From NCBI GenBank assembly GCA_005843815.1, contig SZYA01000025.1:1-32504 (forward strand): 32,504 nucleotides of DNA. The letters are read 5' to 3'. Below are positions 1 through 8,331 of this stretch, one piece after another. The DNA comes from Chlorobium sp. GTDB taxonomy: Bacteria; Bacteroidota; Chlorobiia; Chlorobiales; Chlorobiaceae. Below the pieces are notes generated by a model that was not told the origin of the DNA, ran no database searches, and saw only the letters and a program-made list of their open reading frames with translations. The position numbers and the translations under genes are program-made. How positions within the stretch are numbered: position 1 is the first letter of the stretch; each line of letters begins with the position of its first letter.

Positions 1-33
1 ATATTATTTCCTTCAGATGGCGATAACCACCCC

Positions 34-175
34 GCCCCTGCGGGGCACCCCTCCAAGGGAGGGGAATGAAGAGGAGGAGCTGCGGGAGAGCAAATCCCCT
101 CCAGGGGAGGGGAATGAAGAGGAGGTGCTGCGGGAGAGAACTTACCTGCTCCAGAGCAGCGGGAGGTTTTCCTCC
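34..175. repeat. Cluster of five short stem-loops with a 48-bp direct repeat
   Basis: Five perfect hairpins follow one another: arms 34-38/42-46, 48-54/58-64, 96-102/106-112, 146-150/155-159 and 162-166/171-175, each with a loop of three or four bases. Two share the arms CCCCTCC/GGAGGGG. Positions 57-90 recur at 105-138 with one mismatch. The GC-rich composition differs from the AT-rich sequence that follows. This looks like a dispersed intergenic repeat element rather than a gene; the short reading frame across it is proline, glutamate and arginine repeat translation and is not credible. No T-run follows the hairpins, so it is not a typical terminator. Confidence 0.6.
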
Positions 176-188
176 AGTGAAAATATAT

Positions 189-217
189 TCGTCATTTACA
201 AAAAAAAATAGTACTAT
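189..217 (+). promoter_or_regulatory. Possible promoter for the helicase leader
   Basis: A -10-like TACTAT lies at 212-217 after a run of nine A residues, with a poor -35 candidate around 188-194. A start near 224 would give a leader of about 230 nt before the helicase start codon. The -35 box is weak, so this is tentative. Confidence 0.22.
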
Positions 218-405
218 AGATTCGTTTTAATGCGTGGTGAATATGCTAAGAAAGGACGCTGAAAAATTTATTCTGCTACTGGGTGTAAATTTTTGGCGTT
301 TGTGATGGATACGATGGCCTTCGGCTTTGCCGGAAGTTGCCCCGATGTTTTCGGTTGATGAGAACTCTTCTTCATGTTTTTCTTTCCTGCATTGCTGCCA
401 CTCGC

Positions 406-425
406 GCCTCATGCGAGGCTTTTTT
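406..425 (+). terminator. Intrinsic terminator-like hairpin in the helicase leader
   Basis: GCCTC (406-410) and GAGGC (415-419) form a perfect five-pair stem with the four-base loop ATGC, followed directly by six T residues (420-425). It ends only 27 bases before the helicase ATG at 453, inside the probable 5' leader. It could end a short upstream transcript or act as an attenuator of the helicase gene. A second hairpin with one bulge lies at 319-336 (CTTCGGC/GCCGGAAG). Confidence 0.55.
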
Positions 426-452
426 ATCAATGATCCGGAAAGGAAAACAAAA

Positions 453-2261
453 ATGAAAGAACAGCAACTCTTGCCGCAGGATTTTAGCGCCCTTCAGCTT
501 ATCGAGCCTTTAATGAGAGCGCTTCAGGAGGTTGGGTACGAAAACCCGACACCTATTCAGGCTCAGACCATTCCCCTTATTCTCGAAGGACGTGATGTTC
601 TCGGTCAAGCACAGACCGGCACAGGAAAAACTGCCGCTTTTGCGCTCCCGATACTCTCTAATATCGACCTTGAGCAGGCCGAACCCCAGGCGCTGGTGCT
701 TGCCCCTACACGGGAACTCGCTATACAGGTTGCTGAGGCGTTTCAGCGTTATGCTGAATATCTCAAGGGTTTTCACGTTGTCCCGATTTATGGCGGGCAG
801 GATTATGGCATTCAGCTTCGTATGCTGAGGCGGGGAGTGCACGTTATTGTTGGAACACCCGGTCGTGTGATGGATCATATCCGTCGCGGTACACTTAACC
901 TTAACACCCTCAAATGCCTGGTGCTGGACGAGGCTGACGAGATGCTTCGGATGGGATTTATTGACGATGTCGAGTGGATTCTTGAGCAGACACCCAAAGA
1001 TCGCCAGGTTGCCCTCTTCTCGGCTACCATGCCATCTCCGATTCGTCGTATTGCGCAGAAGTACCTGAACAACCCCGCAGAGGTGACCATACAGACCAAA
1101 ACCACAACGGTTGACACCATTCGTCAGCGCTACTGGATTGTTGGTGGCAGCCACAAGATTGATATTCTGACCAGAATTCTTGAAGTTGAGCCATTTGACG
1201 GGATGCTCATTTTTGTGCGAACAAAAACCATGACGATTGAGCTTGCTGAAAAACTTCAGGCAAGGGGATATGGAGCTGCTGCGCTGAATGGCGATATGCC
1301 ACAGAGTCAGCGTGAACGTACCGTTGAGCAACTCAAGAGCGGAATCTTGCATATTGTTATTGCAACCGATGTTGCGGCTCGCGGCCTCGACGTGGAGCGC
1401 ATCAGCCATGTGATCAATTACGATATACCATCTGACACGGAATCTTATGTTCACCGTATTGGACGTACGGGTCGTGCCGGTCGTGCCGGAGATGCCATTC
1501 TGTTTGTCTCTCCAAGAGAAAGAAACATGCTTAACTCCATTGAACGGGCGACGCACAGCCGCATTGAGCTGATGGTGCTTCCGACGACGGAGGTGATCAA
1601 CAACAAGAGGATTGCCAAGTTCAACCAGCGCATTACCGACAGGATTGCAGCAGAAGATCTGGGCTTTTTCACCAATCTTATTGAGCAGTATTGCCAGGAG
1701 CACGATGTTCCTGTACTTGACGCTGCCGCAGCGCTTGCCTCAATGGTACAGGGGGAAACACCGCTTCTTCTCTCCAACAAGCCAGAGAGGCCAAAATTTC
1801 ACGAAGAGAGAGAGAGCGCTGGCAGCCGGGATCGTGGTTTCGACAGAGATCGTGGTTCAGATCGGGATCGCGCGCCGGTGAAAAGAAGAGGGAAGGGTGA
1901 ATCTTATGGCGACGAAGGCAAGGAGAGATACCGTCTTGAGGTTGGCAGTGAGCATGGTGTCAAGGCGGGCAATATTCTTGGGGCTATTCTGAACGAAGTT
2001 GGTCTTGATCCCGAGTCTGTTGGTCATATCTCCATCAATGAGGGGTATAGCACGGTTGAGCTTCCTCAGGGTCTGCCGGATAATGTCTTTCATGAGTTAC
2101 GAAAGGTGAGGGTCTGTGGCCGTCAGTTGCGGCTCTCCAAAATGGAAGATCAGGAGCGCGAGTCACCTTATGGCGCTAAAAAAAGTTTTAAAAAGCCTTA
2201 TAAACCAGCAGGTAAAGAGACATCATTCTTTACAGGCAACAAAAAGAAAAGAAAGGGTTGA
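453..2261 (+). CDS. deaD: DEAD-box ATP-dependent RNA helicase (DeaD/CsdA type)
   Basis: ATP-dependent RNA helicase of 602 residues, expected to remodel RNA in ribosome assembly or mRNA turnover in the cytoplasm. All core motifs are visible: Q motif ending TPIQ (33-36), Walker A AQTGTGKT (53-60), DEAD (159-162), SAT (190-192), ARGLDV (309-314) and HRIGRTGR (334-341). A low-complexity Arg/Asp-rich linker (about 456-475) leads to a C-terminal DbpA-type RNA-binding domain (about 492-562) and a basic tail rich in Lys. The ATG at 453 is chosen because GGAAAGGA at 437-444 is a good ribosome-binding site and the protein then begins as family members do; the frame is open further upstream to a TTG at 327, but that part is unlike helicases. 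The terminator-like hairpin just upstream suggests control at the leader. The DUF2721 gene follows after 18 bases. The exact subfamily (DeaD versus DbpA or RhlE) is inferred from the C-terminal domain. Confidence 0.93.
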   Translation: MKEQQLLPQDFSALQLIEPLMRALQEVGYENPTPIQAQTIPLILEGRDVLGQAQTGTGKTAAFALPILSNIDLEQAEPQALVLAPTRELAIQVAEAFQRYAEYLKGFHVVPIYGGQDYGIQLRMLRRGVHVIVGTPGRVMDHIRRGTLNLNTLKCLVLDEADEMLRMGFIDDVEWILEQTPKDRQVALFSATMPSPIRRIAQKYLNNPAEVTIQTKTTTVDTIRQRYWIVGGSHKIDILTRILEVEPFDGMLIFVRTKTMTIELAEKLQARGYGAAALNGDMPQSQRERTVEQLKSGILHIVIATDVAARGLDVERISHVINYDIPSDTESYVHRIGRTGRAGRAGDAILFVSPRERNMLNSIERATHSRIELMVLPTTEVINNKRIAKFNQRITDRIAAEDLGFFTNLIEQYCQEHDVPVLDAAAALASMVQGETPLLLSNKPERPKFHEERESAGSRDRGFDRDRGSDRDRAPVKRRGKGESYGDEGKERYRLEVGSEHGVKAGNILGAILNEVGLDPESVGHISINEGYSTVELPQGLPDNVFHELRKVRVCGRQLRLSKMEDQERESPYGAKKSFKKPYKPAGKETSFFTGNKKKRKG

Positions 2262-2279
2262 GGTTGTCGCCCGTCTATT

Positions 2280-2765
2280 ATGTCAGCTACATCATTCAGG
2301 GAGCTTGTCCCTATTCTTCAAACCGCAATTGGCCCGATGATTCTCATATCGGGCCTCGGTCTTCTGCTGCTCACCATGACCAACAGGCTTGGCCGGATTA
2401 TTGACCGTTCACGATCACTTCTGGACGATCTTCAGTCTTACCCCGAATCCTATATCATCAGAATCAATAAAGAGGTGGCCATTTTATGGAAACGGGCACG
2501 CTATATAAGGATTGCGATTCTTCTGGCTTGTATTACCTGTTTTGGAGCGAGCTGGCTTATTATCCTTCTCTTTTTGAGCGCACTGGTCAATCTCGATCTT
2601 CCGATGTTGCTGTCGGCGATATTTATTGTCAGTATGCTCAGCCTGAGTTTTTCGCTGCTCTTTTTCTTTGTTGACGTGAACATGACCCTTTCAGCCCTCA
2701 AAATCGAGATGGAGAGCCATGACAAAAAGCGCATTATCATTGAAACGATGGCCTCCTTCAAATAA
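2280..2765 (+). CDS. DUF2721-like integral membrane protein
   Basis: A 161-residue protein with three likely membrane segments at about 13-33, 77-104 and 109-133. A basic cytoplasmic loop follows the first segment (TNRLGRIIDRSR, about 34-45), which is characteristic of the DUF2721 family of unknown function. The family name comes from recall of this N-terminal pattern and the length. It starts 18 bases after the helicase stop codon with no clear ribosome-binding site nearby, so it is probably co-transcribed and translationally coupled. It converges on the xerD gene. No biochemical role can be assigned from the sequence. Confidence 0.75.
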   Translation: MSATSFRELVPILQTAIGPMILISGLGLLLLTMTNRLGRIIDRSRSLLDDLQSYPESYIIRINKEVAILWKRARYIRIAILLACITCFGASWLIILLFLSALVNLDLPMLLSAIFIVSMLSLSFSLLFFFVDVNMTLSALKIEMESHDKKRIIIETMASFK

Positions 2766-2771
2766 GATTCA

Positions 2772-2795
2772 GGGAGGTTGGATTAATCTCCTCCC
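2772..2795. terminator. Candidate bidirectional terminator hairpin
   Basis: GGGAGG (2772-2777) pairs perfectly with CCTCCC (2790-2795) across a 12-base loop that contains the palindrome GATTAATC. It lies between the convergent stop codons of the DUF2721-like gene and xerD. Neither side has a strong T-run, so its activity is uncertain. Confidence 0.35.
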
Positions 2796-2796
2796 G

Positions 2797-3711
2797 CTAA
2801 CCTCGAGGGTGGAAGGTTTTGTGCACCTCTTTGATAAAGGCTCGGTCGATGTGGGTGTAGATCTGGGTTGTGGCAATGGAGCTGTGGCCCAGCATCTCCT
2901 GGACGCAGCGGAGATCGGCTCCGCCTTCGAGAAGATGGGTGGCGAAGCTGTGGCGGAAGGTGTGGGGGCTGATCTTTTTTTCGATGCCTGCCGCGACGGC
3001 ATACTTTCGGACAATGTCAAAAAGAGCCATGCGCGTCAGCTTTACTCCCCGCGCATTGAGAAAGAGGTAGTCATCAGAGTTTTTCTGCACCAGAGCGATC
3101 CGCAGCTCCCTCCGGTAGCGGGTTACCCATGCAATTGCCGAGCTGCCGACGGGTACCAGCCTCTCTTTTGATCCCTTGCCAAAAATCCTGATAAAACCTT
3201 CGTCGAGGTAGAGATTTTGCTGCTGGATGGTGATCAGCTCACTCACCCTGACCCCTGTTGCGTAGAGGAGCTCCAGCATTGCCTTGTCTCGCAGAAGGTA
3301 TTTGCCGGGGGGCTGGTGGGTGAGTGGCGCATCCAGAATTCGCAGGGTTTCATCAATGGTAAGCACGTCTGGCAGGTATCGCCCCAGTTTTGGCTGGTGG
3401 AGCCTCTCCGTCGGGTTGAGCGTGGTCGTGCGTTCGATGAGCAGAAATTTGTGCAGTGAGCGGATTGCCGAGATGTTTCTGGCCATTGAACTTGCTTCCA
3501 GCCCAAGGCTGTACAGCTCCGTGATAAACTCCTCAATATGTTCAGCCGTTATAGCCTCAATCGCCCTTGATTGTTGTTGCATGAAGAGCAGGTAACGCTT
3601 GAGGTCATTGTTGTACGACTCCCTGGTGTTGGTCGAAAAATTGCGCTCGACAAGGATATAGTTCAGGAAACTCTCCAGAACTCTCCGGTAGTGATTGTCC
3701 AGACTCTGCAT
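2797..3711 (-). CDS. xerD: Tyrosine recombinase XerD/XerC
   Basis: Site-specific recombinase of 304 residues, the usual Xer length, which would resolve chromosome dimers at dif together with a partner Xer protein. The N-terminal SAM-like DNA-binding domain covers about 5-95 and the catalytic domain about 110-300. Catalytic residues are visible: Arg155 in GVRVSEL, Lys179 in FGKGSKER, His250 and Arg253 in HTFRHSFATH, His276 in LGHSSIATTQ, and the nucleophile Tyr285 in IYTHID. The ATG at 3711 is chosen because AAGGTAG precedes it and the product then matches Xer proteins; the longer upstream frame overlaps rsmB. It begins 4 bases after the rsmB stop codon, so the two form one operon. XerD is favoured over XerC from overall recall only. 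No integron or phage genes are adjacent, which favours the housekeeping role. Confidence 0.9.
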   Translation of the reverse strand: MQSLDNHYRRVLESFLNYILVERNFSTNTRESYNNDLKRYLLFMQQQSRAIEAITAEHIEEFITELYSLGLEASSMARNISAIRSLHKFLLIERTTTLNPTERLHQPKLGRYLPDVLTIDETLRILDAPLTHQPPGKYLLRDKAMLELLYATGVRVSELITIQQQNLYLDEGFIRIFGKGSKERLVPVGSSAIAWVTRYRRELRIALVQKNSDDYLFLNARGVKLTRMALFDIVRKYAVAAGIEKKISPHTFRHSFATHLLEGGADLRCVQEMLGHSSIATTQIYTHIDRAFIKEVHKTFHPRG

Positions 3712-3715
3712 CTCT

Positions 3716-5005
3716 CTACCTTGCTTTTTTCTGCAGTCGCTGACAGAACCCGCCGTCAAAACCGGGATAGTCGCCTGGCAGGGTGAGGCACAGCTCTTCA
3801 GGGTCAGCAATAAAATCAGGATGCCTCTGCAGAAATGCCTCAATTTGCAGCGAGTTCTCTTCCGGTTCAATGGAGCAGGTGGCATAGAGCAGCGCTCCAC
3901 CCTCATGAAGCAGCTCTGCGGCGTGATCCAGGAGCTCTGCTTGCAGTATCCGGAGCTCGTGCAGCATCTCAGGGCTCAGCTTCCAGCGCAGCTCCGCACG
4001 TCGGCCAAGGACTCCTGTCCCTGAACAGGGAGCGTCAAGCAGAATGGCATCAGGATGGACTTCAGGCTGATAGCTCCGGGCATCGGCGGCGGCTGTGGTG
4101 ATTATGGTAATGCCGAGAGTGTTGGCATGAGCCTCTATTTTAGGAAGTTTTTTGTCGTAGCGGTCAACGGCGAGAATTTGCCCTTTGTTCTGCATAAGCT
4201 CAGCCATAAAGGTGGCCTTGCCTCCTGGTGCCGAGCAGAGGTCAAGCACAACGCTTCCGGGAACAGGGTTGAGCAGCAGGCAGGCGAGCCCCTGTGTTGG
4301 ATTCTGGACGGTGAGGAGTCCATTGGTCACGGCTGGCTCAAAGCGGTTGAAATCTTTTGAAAGGAAGAAGTTTTCAATATTGCACTCTTCGTATTCAGCA
4401 GCAGGATCGGTGTTGGCAAAGAGTGTCTCTGCCGAGCTTTTCAGGCAGTTGATCCTGAATCCAAAAAGTGGAAACTGATTGTTGTATAGCAGGATAGACT
4501 CAGTTTTTTCCTTTCCGAATATCGTTATCCAGCGCTCAATCAGCCACTGCGGGTGTGAGTATCGGATCGCAAGCTGCTCTTCCGGCTTTTTCTCTTTCAG
4601 CCACTCATCGAGGGTGACGCTTTCCGGAGTGATTTTTCGCAGGACACCGTTGACCAATTTCGACATGCGCTCGCCTTTATATTTTCTGGCAAGTTTCACG
4701 CATTCATTGACAGCGGCCCAGTCGGGGACTTTGCTGAGAAAGAGAATCTGATAGACTCCGATTCGAAGAATGTTTTTGAGGACAGAGGCTGCTTTTTCAA
4801 GATTGTGATGATAAAAATGGCCGATAATAAAATCGAGCTGAAGTCGGTAGCGAAGCACCCCATTCACCAGTGCCGTCGAGAGAGCCCGGTCAACCCGGTT
4901 CAGTGCTGTGTGCTGCAAAGCTCTGTGCAGAAGCTTGTCGGAGTGTTCGGTACCGGTTTCAAGTGACTGCAGGACATTCAGGGCAAGTTCTCGTGCTGTG
5001 ATCAT
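3716..5005 (-). CDS. rsmB: 16S rRNA (cytosine-C5) methyltransferase RsmB (Sun/Fmu)
   Basis: Predicted to methylate C967 of 16S rRNA with S-adenosylmethionine. The 429-residue product has an N-terminal NusB-like RNA-binding domain (about 1-130) and a Rossmann methyltransferase domain. SAM-binding motif LDLCSAPGGK is at 255-263, and the two cysteines of this enzyme class are in DAPCSG (Cys327) and YATCS (Cys377, the likely nucleophile). The ATG at 5005 is preferred because family proteins start close to the ARELAL motif; an ATG at 5089 would add 28 residues with no family resemblance. Neither start has a strong Shine-Dalgarno sequence. It is the first gene of a pair with xerD and is divergent from metX, whose riboswitch lies in the shared intergenic region. 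Confidence 0.92.
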   Translation of the reverse strand: MITARELALNVLQSLETGTEHSDKLLHRALQHTALNRVDRALSTALVNGVLRYRLQLDFIIGHFYHHNLEKAASVLKNILRIGVYQILFLSKVPDWAAVNECVKLARKYKGERMSKLVNGVLRKITPESVTLDEWLKEKKPEEQLAIRYSHPQWLIERWITIFGKEKTESILLYNNQFPLFGFRINCLKSSAETLFANTDPAAEYEECNIENFFLSKDFNRFEPAVTNGLLTVQNPTQGLACLLLNPVPGSVVLDLCSAPGGKATFMAELMQNKGQILAVDRYDKKLPKIEAHANTLGITIITTAAADARSYQPEVHPDAILLDAPCSGTGVLGRRAELRWKLSPEMLHELRILQAELLDHAAELLHEGGALLYATCSIEPEENSLQIEAFLQRHPDFIADPEELCLTLPGDYPGFDGGFCQRLQKKAR

Positions 5006-5116
5006 AAGGGTACGGTAATAAATCAGGTTATGTGCATTGTGATACTCAGGTCGTTTGTAAAATACTATTCCCTGTTGTAGATTGGCCATACTAAATGTTC
5101 TTTTCAGGATTTCAAG

Positions 5117-5226
5117 CTATCATCCAGAAAGGCGGAGGGACTGGCCCAGAGAAGCCTTGGCAACCATCATTGCACAATGATCGGTGCCAATTCCACCCCG
5201 GAGCGATTACCGGGAATGATGATGGT
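5117..5226 (+). ncRNA. SAM-I (S-box) riboswitch upstream of metX
   Basis: The segment carries the S-box signature in order: a P1 5' strand ATCATC (5119-5124), the conserved GGCGGAGGGACTGGCCC core (5131-5147), GAAGCCTTGGCAACC (5151-5165), a P3 hairpin with arms ATCATTG/CAATGAT (5166-5181), GGTGCCAATTCC (5183-5194), a P4 hairpin CCCGG/CCGGG (5197-5214) and the P1 3' strand GATGAT (5218-5223). P1 therefore closes with six pairs. It is placed directly before metX and in the same direction, which is the expected context. SAM binding should reduce metX expression. Confidence 0.92.
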
Positions 5227-5343
5227 ATGTATGCCTCTTTTTGGGTTCATACCTCACTTCAGATATTTTTCTGTACTCCTTTGCTCATACTCAGTGCTGT
5301 TGCGCACTCCGGAAGCGATAGCGCCACTCTCAAGGTGGCTTTT
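5224..5343 (+). promoter_or_regulatory. Likely expression platform of the metX riboswitch
   Basis: Downstream of the aptamer are three hairpins. GGTATG (5224-5229) pairs with CATACC (5248-5253), and its first two bases abut the P1 3' strand. AGTGC (5293-5297) pairs with GCACT (5304-5308). GCCAC (5323-5327) pairs with GTGGC (5335-5339) and is followed by four T residues, the best terminator candidate. Competition between the first hairpin and P1 could make the switch, but which pairing is used is an inference. The metX start codon is 32 bases after the T-run. Confidence 0.45.
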
Positions 5344-5375
5344 GAACAAAAGTTTTGCAAAACGATAAGAAGCGC

Positions 5376-6443
5376 ATGAGAGCATACACTGGGTTCATTT
5401 CAGAAAAAACCCGCTATTTCGATGTGAGTGAACCCTTTACCACAGAGCTTGGTGGCCTGCTACCCTCGTTGCGTATAGCGTACAGGACGTGGGGCAGACT
5501 CAATGGCCGGAAAGATAATGTTATTCTGGTCTGTCAGGCGCTTACTGGCTCCGCTGATGCTGATGCCTGGTGGGAAGGGATGTTTTCCAGAGGAGGCGCT
5601 TTTGATGACTCTCTTGATTTCATTATCTGTACCAATGTGCTTGGGAGTTGTTATGGCACAACCGGCCCCACCTCCCTGAATCCAGTGACCGGGAGCAATT
5701 ATGGTCCTGATTTTCCACTGGTCACCATCAGGGATATGGTGCATGTTCAGCGCCTCCTCCTTGCCGGACTTGGTATTGAGCGGGTCAAACTTGCGGTTGG
5801 TGCCTCTCTTGGCGGGATGCAGGTGCTGGAGTGGGGATTTCTCTATCCTGAGGTGGTTCAGGCGCTGATGCCAATGGGGGCATCAGGACGCCACTCGTCG
5901 TGGTGTATCGGGCAGAGTGAAGCGCAACGGCAGGCCATCTCTGCTGATCGTGACTGGAATGGTGGCTGGTACGATGAGGCTCATCCGCCGGCGAAAGGTC
6001 TTGCCGCCGCAAGGATGATGGCGATGTGTACCTATCGAAGCTTTGAAAACTTTCAGTCGCGTTTTGGGAGGTCGGTTCAGGATGGAAAAGCTCACACAAT
6101 CTTTAAGGTGGAGAGTTATCTCCATCATCAGGGGAGAAAACTTGTTGAGCGGTTTGATGCCAATAGCTACATCACGCTCACAAAAGCTATGGATATGCAC
6201 GATCTTGCCCGAGGCAGGGGAGAGTACGAAGAGGTGTTGCGCTCCATGAAATTACCGATTGAGATTCTCTCCATTAATTCTGACATTCTCTATCCCAAAG
6301 AGGAGCAGGAGGAGCTTGCCCGACTTATGCCAAACTCAAGGATTCTCTACCTGGATGAGCCTTATGGTCACGATGCTTTTCTTATTGATGTAGCAACGGT
6401 GAGCGGGATGGTAAGGAGTTTTCTTGATCGTCTTGAACCATGA
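5376..6443 (+). CDS. metX: Homoserine O-acetyltransferase MetX
   Basis: Alpha/beta-hydrolase that acylates homoserine, the committed step of methionine synthesis. The 355-residue protein shows the nucleophile elbow GASLGG (Ser144), the acid Asp303 in SDILYP and His332 in PYGHDAF, together with the family blocks GSNYGPDFPLVTIRDMV (107-123) and GASGRHSSW (168-176). The ATG at 5376 is preferred, with AAGAAG just upstream; a TTG seven codons earlier is in frame but improbable. The acyl donor (acetyl-CoA or succinyl-CoA) cannot be decided safely from sequence alone because MetX families contain both. Expression is predicted to be repressed by SAM through the riboswitch at 5117-5226. The gene converges on serS. 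Confidence 0.93.
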   Translation: MRAYTGFISEKTRYFDVSEPFTTELGGLLPSLRIAYRTWGRLNGRKDNVILVCQALTGSADADAWWEGMFSRGGAFDDSLDFIICTNVLGSCYGTTGPTSLNPVTGSNYGPDFPLVTIRDMVHVQRLLLAGLGIERVKLAVGASLGGMQVLEWGFLYPEVVQALMPMGASGRHSSWCIGQSEAQRQAISADRDWNGGWYDEAHPPAKGLAAARMMAMCTYRSFENFQSRFGRSVQDGKAHTIFKVESYLHHQGRKLVERFDANSYITLTKAMDMHDLARGRGEYEEVLRSMKLPIEILSINSDILYPKEEQEELARLMPNSRILYLDEPYGHDAFLIDVATVSGMVRSFLDRLEP

Positions 6444-6450
6444 TTTAGGT

Positions 6451-6488
6451 CTGGGAGCTCGGCGTTCCCAGGTTCCCAGGTTCCCAGG
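6451..6488. terminator. Candidate terminator built on an 8-bp tandem repeat
   Basis: CTGGGA (6451-6456) can pair with TCCCAG in any of three perfect tandem copies of GTTCCCAG (6464-6471, 6472-6479, 6480-6487). The last copy is followed by GTTTTATAT. The structure lies between the convergent ends of metX (6443) and serS (6491). Confidence 0.4.
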
Positions 6489-6490
6489 TT

Positions 6491-7771
6491 TTATATCTCT
6501 TCAAATCCGGTGTAGCGCTGCAATGCCTCCGGTACCTTGATATGGCCCTCCGCTGTCTGATAGTGCTCAAGCAGGGAGACCATGAGTCGGGATGTTGCGA
6601 GGCCTGAGCCGTTCATGGTGTGTACGAACTCCGGTTTTGATTTGCTGTCGGGCTTGAAACGGATGTTCGATCTTCTTGCCTGGTAATCCTCAAAGTTTGA
6701 GCAGCTTGATGCCTCAAGGTATTTCTGTTCCGCTGGAGACCACACCTCAATGTCGTAACATTTTGTTGCGTTGGCGCTGATGTCGCCACTGCAGAGCAGC
6801 AGGACGCGGTAGGGGATCTTCAGCGCCACGAGAATTGCTTCAGCATGGGAGCGAATCTCCTCAAGCGCTGCGTACGACTCTTCTGGTCGGGTAAACTTCA
6901 CCATCTCAACCTTGTTGAACTGATGCACTCTGAGGAACCCGCGTGTATCCTTGCCATAACTTCCCGCTTCGCGGCGGAAACAGGCTGAGTAGGCGGTATA
7001 GGAGATTGGCAGGGTTGCGGTATCAAGCATCTCCCCCCGATGGAGGTTGGTGACTGGTACCTCAGCGGTCGGTATGGCATAGAGGTCATCTTCACCGATG
7101 TGGTAGAGCTGGTCCGCAAATTTTGGCCACTGTCCGGTTCCTCTCAGCGACTCCTGATTGACAAGAAATGGCGGGAAGACCTCGGTATAGCCATGGCGTT
7201 CGCTATGCGTATCGAGCATGAAGTTGATCAGGGATCGTTCCAGACGGGCTCCTTTGCCAATGTATACAGGGAACCCTGCGCCGCTCACCTTGGCGCCGCG
7301 CTCGAAATCGAGAATGCCGAGGGATTTGCCCAGTTCAAGGTGGTTTTTAACTGGAAAGTCAAGGTTATGCACAAAGGCGATCGGCTCTCCAAAAATCTGG
7401 TTGTCAGCAGCGCTCCGTCCGGTTGGCACTGAAGCGTGCAGTTTATTGGGCAGCGCCAGAAGAATATTCTCTATCTCCTCTTCAAGCTGGCCGAGCGCGC
7501 TATCCATACGGGCAATCTCTTCGGAGACCGATTTCATCTGAATGATCAGCTCATCCGGCGAACCGCTTCCCTGCTTTTTCATCTCGGCAACCTCTTTGGA
7601 GACTTTGTTGCGCAGCGCTTTCTGTTCATCTGAACGCTGTACAAGCTCTTTGCGCTCTTTGTCGCACTCAAGCACCCGGTGCAGTTTTGGCTCCTCTGCG
7701 GAGAGTTGCCGGTTGTGCAGCATAGCCACAACTGCATCTGGATTCTGGCGAATATAGTTGATATCAAGCAT
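6491..7771 (-). CDS. serS: Seryl-tRNA synthetase
   Basis: Class II aminoacyl-tRNA synthetase that charges tRNA-Ser (and tRNA-Sec where present). The 426-residue length is standard. The start [12 protein letters not shown] is the classic SerRS N terminus, followed by the helical tRNA-binding arm at about 30-105. Class II motif 2 appears as [19 protein letters not shown] (263-281) and motif 3 as [19 protein letters not shown] (387-405). It begins 18 bases downstream of the YqeY-like gene and has no obvious Shine-Dalgarno sequence, so translation may depend on coupling or a leader with little structure. Nothing unusual is seen in the catalytic residues. Confidence 0.97.
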   Translation of the reverse strand: MLDINYIRQNPDAVVAMLHNRQLSAEEPKLHRVLECDKERKELVQRSDEQKALRNKVSKEVAEMKKQGSGSPDELIIQMKSVSEEIARMDSALGQLEEEIENILLALPNKLHASVPTGRSAADNQIFGEPIAFVHNLDFPVKNHLELGKSLGILDFERGAKVSGAGFPVYIGKGARLERSLINFMLDTHSERHGYTEVFPPFLVNQESLRGTGQWPKFADQLYHIGEDDLYAIPTAEVPVTNLHRGEMLDTATLPISYTAYSACFRREAGSYGKDTRGFLRVHQFNKVEMVKFTRPEESYAALEEIRSHAEAILVALKIPYRVLLLCSGDISANATKCYDIEVWSPAEQKYLEASSCSNFEDYQARRSNIRFKPDSKSKPEFVHTMNGSGLATSRLMVSLLEHYQTAEGHIKVPEALQRYTGFEEI

Positions 7772-7789
7772 AATGATCGATGGAAGGGG

Positions 7790-8248
7790 TTATGCTGAAA
7801 GCAGTGACTTGACAATCTGCTGAACCTTGGTGCCATCAGCCTTTCCTTTTAGCGCTTTCATCGCTTCAGCCATCACCTTGCCCATCTCTTTCATGGATGC
7901 AGCGCCTGTTGTCGTGATAATATTCTCTATTACTGCCGTGACCTCCTCGTCAGAGAGCGGTGCAGGAAGATACTCATCGAGCACAGCCAACTCGGCCTGC
8001 TCTGTTTCGGCGAGGTCGAGACGATTGCCGGCAGTAAATTGCTCAATGGCATCACGCCGTTTTTTTGCGAGACTCACCAGCACCTCCAGCTCCTGCTCTT
8101 CTGTCAGTACGGCAGTGCCGCCAACACGGATGGAGACCTCTTTTTCCAGCAGCGCTGCACGAATTGAGCGGACGGCATTGAGGCGGGTTTTATCGCCACT
8201 TTTCATCGAACTTTTCAGATCCTGATCTATTTTTTCTTTCAAACTCAT
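7790..8248 (-). CDS. yqeY: GatB/YqeY domain protein
   Basis: A 152-residue stand-alone YqeY-type protein. It starts MSLKEKIDQDLKSSMKSGDKTRLNAVRSIRAAL, typical for the family, and ends in the KGKADGTKVQQIVKSLL tail related to the C-terminal domain of the GatB amidotransferase subunit. The family is thought to interact with tRNA or assist amidotransferases, but the function of the free-standing form is unproven. Its position immediately upstream of serS, 18 bases apart and in the same direction, agrees with a translation-related role. No membrane segment or catalytic motif is visible. Confidence 0.88.
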   Translation of the reverse strand: MSLKEKIDQDLKSSMKSGDKTRLNAVRSIRAALLEKEVSIRVGGTAVLTEEQELEVLVSLAKKRRDAIEQFTAGNRLDLAETEQAELAVLDEYLPAPLSDEEVTAVIENIITTTGAASMKEMGKVMAEAMKALKGKADGTKVQQIVKSLLSA

Positions 8249-8331
8249 GGTGATGTATGTTCAGCAATTGTAAAAGGTGAACCTTAAAATAAAGGAAAAA
8301 AGCGGCTTTCCCACATTTGAGTGCGGTTTGT

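Noticed and set aside
17..211. Short frame across the stem-loop cluster
   Set aside because: Its translation is mostly Glu/Arg/Pro from the GC-rich repeat, with no ribosome-binding site.
510..1703. Long minus-strand frame of 397 codons opposite the helicase gene
   Set aside because: The protein is unlike any family, and the plus strand contains a complete DEAD-box helicase with all motifs. It is an antisense shadow.
2797..3711. Integrase as a sign of a mobile island
   Set aside because: It matches the housekeeping Xer length and motifs, is operonic with rsmB and has no adjacent attachment site, tRNA or phage gene.
5355..5375. Seven-codon N-terminal extension of metX from a TTG
   Set aside because: The downstream ATG at 5376 has a better ribosome-binding site and gives the expected family N terminus.
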